DNA of 42,379 nt, from positions 1-42,379 of the forward strand of contig JAQXMD010000167.1 in NCBI GenBank assembly GCA_029012465.1. The letters run 5' to 3'. Below, piece by piece: positions 39,884 through 42,379 of this stretch. The notes below the pieces were generated by a model. It was not told where the DNA came from. It saw only the letters and a list, made by a program, of their open reading frames with translations, and searched no databases. This DNA is from Oscillospiraceae bacterium (GTDB lineage: Bacteria; Bacillota; Clostridia; Oscillospirales; Oscillospiraceae). Every line of letters begins with the position of its first letter. The first letter of the stretch is position 1. A program made the position numbers and the translations under genes.

Positions 39884-40891
39884 TCATTTCCCATCGTGGG
39901 ATACCTTGAAATTGGAAATGGGATTCGCATCCGCCGCGATTTTCAGCTCCGTATTCTCAATATGCGTATAGATTTCCGTAGTATTGAGATGCTCATGGCC
40001 CAGCACCTCCTGCACGGTTTTTACATCCACACCCTGTGACAGCATCAAGGTCGCAGCCGTATGTCGGAGCTTATGGGCAGAAAACTGGGTTTCATCCAGT
40101 CCGGCAGCCGCCAAGTGCTTTTTTACCAGCCGGTGAATGGCGTTGGTGCTCATTCTGCCGCCTTTTTGAGACAAAAACAGGGGCCGTTTGTTGTCATTTT
40201 GCAGGGATTCCGGCAATGTAGCATTGTATTTTTGAATGGCTTCCAGACAGGCCTGACCCATATACACGGTACGTTCCTTGTTGCCCTTGCCGAGAACACG
40301 GAGCCGATCCTGATAGATATCTCCGTAGTTGAGGCCGGCAAGCTCCGAGATTCGCACACCGCAGTTCAGGAAAATCATCAGAATGGCCAAATCCCGGTCT
40401 GCGTGGGTGCCTTTTACGGAGCTCAGAAGGGCCTGCGCCTGACCAAGGGTCAGATATTTCGGAAGTGCCCGGCGGAGCTTGGGATATTCCACATCCGCCA
40501 CCGGATTTTCCTCCAACTGCTTGGTGCGTACCGTCAGGTATTTATAAAAGGATTTGATGGCGGAAAGCTTTCTGGCCCGGGCAGCATTGTCTATGCCTTG
40601 TCCGGGATGCTGAGTTTCGGGATGATAAATACGATCCTCGCTAAGGTAGGAAAGGAAATCATAGATATCTTCCAGCGTAATGGTTTTGATAAAATCCAGA
40701 TCCACATGTTTGATGGAGATGGTATTCAGATCCGTTTCATAGGGAAGCTCACTGCGGATCAGAACGATATACCGGAGAAACATCCGGAGGTCCAGATAGT
40801 ATTCCGCCACAGTTTTGGAGGATTGGCCCTTGATATTCTCATGATAGGATAGAAAGTCCCGCAGAACTCTCGGGCAGTCACGGTAGTCCAT
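39884..40891 (-). CDS. Xer-type tyrosine recombinase
   Basis: 335 residues from ATG 40891 (AAGGAG 8 nt upstream; the open frame back to 40954 lacks a ribosome site). Residues 1-120 are the SAM-like core-binding domain, 145-330 the catalytic domain. All catalytic residues are present: Arg180 (CGVRISELAG), Lys202 (GKGNKER), His273 and Arg276 (HKLRHT), His299 (LGHEHL) and Tyr308 (IYTHI). It resembles the chromosomal XerC/XerD-like recombinase of Clostridia, which resolves chromosome dimers at dif, more than a phage integrase; no attachment-site or phage genes are near. A 34-bp palindrome sits at its promoter. Confidence 0.92.
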   Translation of the reverse strand: MDYRDCPRVLRDFLSYHENIKGQSSKTVAEYYLDLRMFLRYIVLIRSELPYETDLNTISIKHVDLDFIKTITLEDIYDFLSYLSEDRIYHPETQHPGQGIDNAARARKLSAIKSFYKYLTVRTKQLEENPVADVEYPKLRRALPKYLTLGQAQALLSSVKGTHADRDLAILMIFLNCGVRISELAGLNYGDIYQDRLRVLGKGNKERTVYMGQACLEAIQKYNATLPESLQNDNKRPLFLSQKGGRMSTNAIHRLVKKHLAAAGLDETQFSAHKLRHTAATLMLSQGVDVKTVQEVLGHEHLNTTEIYTHIENTELKIAADANPISNFKVSHDGK

Positions 40892-40942
40892 AAAATCGCT
40901 CCTTTTGCAGGTTGCGTCTGGCGCGCCTCTTCTTGGAGGGTC

Positions 40943-40976
40943 AAAACGCAACAAAATTTTTATTTTGTTGCGTTTT
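40943..40976. repeat. 34-bp perfect palindrome upstream of the Xer gene
   Basis: AAAACGCAACAAAAT (40943-40957) and ATTTTGTTGCGTTTT (40962-40976), perfect 15-bp arms, TTTT centre. It spans the predicted transcription start of the recombinase gene. It could be an operator, a recombinase binding site or an mRNA 5' hairpin. Confidence 0.85.
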
Positions 40977-40977
40977 T

Positions 40978-41006
40978 ATAATAACACAAATCAGAGGGGA
41001 TGTCAA
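40978..41006 (-). promoter_or_regulatory. Promoter of the Xer recombinase gene
   Basis: Minus strand: consensus TTGACA (41001-41006), 17 bp, TATTAT (40978-40983), ending 1 bp from the 34-bp palindrome. Confidence 0.7.
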
Positions 41007-41032
41007 GGCATTGAACGCTCCCCTCTGAAGTT

Positions 41033-41656
41033 TTAGTCAAAAATCTCTATCAGATCTTCAAAACAGCGAATCTCTGCATCCGCAGAATCCACGTTTCCAA
41101 AGCCATAGGCCGCAAACACGAACGGTACTCCAGCCGCCTGGGCGGAATCCTTATCCCGCTGCGTATCCCCAACGTAAACCGGAGCCTTCAGCCGATATTC
41201 CCGAACCACCTGTGCGATGTTATCGCCCTTTGATCTTCCAGTATCCCCAAAGCACAGTCTCCCCTCGAACAGATCCCACAAGTCGTGAGCTGTCAGGAAC
41301 GCCTCAATATAGCCCCTTTGGCTGTTGGAAACGATAAAGAGCCTGTGGCCTATTTTCAGCCGTTCCAGCGTTTCCCGGAGCTTCGGATACAGAGTTCCTC
41401 CATAGACAGCCAGATACTCGTTTTCCTCCTCGGCGCAGGCATCCATGATTTCCATTTGCCGCTCAGGCGATTCCTTTGGAAACAGCTTCCGGGCAAGGTC
41501 ATCCATCTGCATGCCCATGACGGATTCCTGCTCTTCCCTTGTGATATGCTCCCGAACCCCATAGCGGTCAATGACTTTGTTCCAGGTGTAGAGAATCCCG
41601 TCAACGGAATCCCACAGAGTTCCGTCCAAATCAAAAATGATGCTGTCTGCGTACAT
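41033..41656 (-). CDS. HAD-family phosphatase (phosphoglycolate phosphatase-like)
   Basis: 207 residues from ATG 41656 (AAAGGAG 6 nt upstream). Motif I IIFDLDGTLWDS (nucleophile Asp near residue 10), motif II VSNSQ, the lysine in RSKGDN, and motif IV VYVGDTQRDKDSA are present, with an alpha-helical cap (about 18-80). It matches the Gph/HAD-IA group. The substrate is unknown. It lies downstream of the DUF624-like gene on the same strand with a near-perfect 28-bp palindrome between them. Confidence 0.88.
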   Translation of the reverse strand: MYADSIIFDLDGTLWDSVDGILYTWNKVIDRYGVREHITREEQESVMGMQMDDLARKLFPKESPERQMEIMDACAEEENEYLAVYGGTLYPKLRETLERLKIGHRLFIVSNSQRGYIEAFLTAHDLWDLFEGRLCFGDTGRSKGDNIAQVVREYRLKAPVYVGDTQRDKDSAQAAGVPFVFAAYGFGNVDSADAEIRCFEDLIEIFD

Positions 41657-41676
41657 AAATACTCCTTTGTGAAATC

Positions 41677-41704
41677 GCACAAATTAGGGCGCCCTAAGTT
41701 GTGC
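41677..41704. repeat. 28-bp near-perfect palindrome between the DUF624-like and HAD genes
   Basis: GCACAAATTAGGGC (41677-41690) and GCCCTAAGTTGTGC (41691-41704), 14-bp arms with one mismatch and no spacer. The core TTAGGGCGCCCTAA is exact. No T-run follows on the minus strand, so an operator is as likely as a terminator. Confidence 0.75.
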
Positions 41705-41713
41705 ATTTTGCCT

Positions 41714-42379
41714 TTAATATAGGGATGTATCCCGAATTGCGGGAATCTGCTGCTTGGAAGCTTCCTCTTCCCGGGTCTCCCCTTCCAATTTGGCAGCTTC
41801 TTCCTCAGCCTTCCGGCATTCCTCTGCCTGCATTTCCTCAATGGGCTTAACCAGATACTTATCGATCAGCGGATAGCAGGCGCTGATGCTGATAAAGCCC
41901 GTGAAGCTGTACAGGAACAGCCCAAGGAATAGGATTTCCAGGAACGGATGGGCCACCATAATCAGCAGATAGCACACGATCCAAATCAGAAGATTGCCAA
42001 GTCCGCTGAACACATTCCGGAAAATGCCGATGAAGCAGAGCAGCCAAGCATTCTGAACAATCGACCGGAGGTTCAGATTTACCGTCACGATCATCAGATA
42101 AATATACTTCCGCATGAACGCGTAGAACATGCCAACCAGCAGTGTGACGATTTTTGCCACCTGCATGACGCCTGCCAGATTCTCAGGAGGCTGGAAGGTC
42201 ATATTGAAGATCACAAGGAACGCAACCACCCAGTCCAGAATGCCGAACAGCATGCCCGCTTTCCAGTTTTCCTTGGCTTTGTCCCAAATATCACTGAGCC
42301 AGGAGTGGCTTTCTCTGGAATAATTCCGGAGCACATAGGTGACGCCGCACTTTGCCGGGCCATAGGCCAGCACCGACAG
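41714..42379 (-). CDS. YesL/DUF624-like membrane protein, 5' end outside the window
   Basis: The frame is open to the window edge; about 221 residues are visible. The visible start, LAYGPAKCGVTYVLRNYSRESHSWLSDIWDKAKENW, resembles the YesL/DUF624 family. About four to five membrane segments follow (for example LDWVVAFLVIFNM, AWLLCFIGIFRNVF, LLIWIVCYLLIMVAHPFLEILFLGLFLYSF). The tail (about 60 residues) is cytoplasmic, rich in Glu/Ala (EECRKAEEEAAKLEGE). DUF624 proteins often accompany sugar uptake genes, but none is in view. Function unknown. Confidence 0.75.
   Translation of the reverse strand: MSVLAYGPAKCGVTYVLRNYSRESHSWLSDIWDKAKENWKAGMLFGILDWVVAFLVIFNMTFQPPENLAGVMQVAKIVTLLVGMFYAFMRKYIYLMIVTVNLNLRSIVQNAWLLCFIGIFRNVFSGLGNLLIWIVCYLLIMVAHPFLEILFLGLFLYSFTGFISISACYPLIDKYLVKPIEEMQAEECRKAEEEAAKLEGETREEEASKQQIPAIRDTSLY

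Noticed and set aside
39884-40891. Xer-like gene as the integrase of a mobile element
   Set aside because: No phage, plasmid or conjugation genes, direct repeats or tRNA lie near; the protein resembles the chromosomal clostridial Xer type.
1-42379. CRISPR arrays, tRNA or rRNA genes, insertion sequences
   Set aside because: I read the gaps on both strands and saw no spaced direct repeats, cloverleaf sequences, ribosomal stretches or transposase genes.

Overview
The window looks like a chromosomal stretch of an anaerobic, gut-type Clostridia bacterium, most likely Oscillospiraceae or a close relative. This is inferred from protein character: an oxygen-sensitive class III ribonucleotide reductase with its activase, a PPi-type phosphofructokinase, LL-diaminopimelate aminotransferase, a sigma-K-like sporulation sigma factor, corrinoid methyl transfer proteins, and an LPQTG-anchored surface protein with a signal sequence of clostridial style. 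Genes are dense, GC is fairly high, and sigma-A-type promoters (TTGxxx, 16-18 bp, TATAAT-like) can be read in many gaps. I saw no rRNA, tRNA, CRISPR array, insertion sequence or prophage.

Layout. 38-6930 (minus) is a three-gene run: a coiled-coil protein, signal peptidase I, and a 1943-residue wall-anchored protein with 14 HxHxxxC motifs. 7244-9818 is a divergent pair: a C-terminally truncated SigK-like sigma factor and an unusual DUF5662-diaminopimelate decarboxylase fusion. 9815-13285 holds a small membrane protein, a class I aminotransferase, a two-segment membrane protein and a GNAT acetyltransferase. 13439-15524 is dapF (two in-frame stop codons) followed by dapL. Together with the decarboxylase at 8013 these are the last three steps of lysine/meso-DAP synthesis. 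15577-18341 (minus) is a zinc ribbon, a B12-binding radical SAM protein and its DUF2344 partner. 18493-24433 (plus) holds a HAD phosphatase, uppP, an FtsK/SpoIIIE translocase, asparaginase and an ACT-domain protein, linking envelope, chromosome segregation and amino acid functions.

24554-26542 is a large Fe-S flavoenzyme of the old yellow enzyme/dienoyl-CoA reductase type. 26693-31578 is deoxynucleotide metabolism: nrdD behind two NrdR-like boxes and a leader with four hairpins, a membrane-anchored MerR regulator with its own textbook MerR promoter, then nrdG, dut and a small membrane protein. 31794-34196 is a divergent glycolytic pair, PPi-type phosphofructokinase and class II aldolase. A SnoaL-like protein follows.

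34693-39799 is a corrinoid methyl transfer locus. On the minus strand are DUF2284 and a methyltransferase fused to a corrinoid-binding domain. On the plus strand are a RACo-type reductive activator and a stand-alone homocysteine methyltransferase. The two halves start from promoters so close that they should exclude each other. The methyl donor cannot be named from sequence. 39884-42379 (minus) holds a Xer-type recombinase with a 34-bp palindrome at its promoter, a HAD phosphatase, and a YesL/DUF624-like membrane protein cut by the window edge.

Strongest leads: the dapF with two nonsense codons in an otherwise intact frame, the DUF5662-LysA fusion, the truncated sigma-K, the corrinoid locus and its overlapping promoters, the structured nrdD leader, and the perfect palindromes upstream of the recombinase and the HAD gene.
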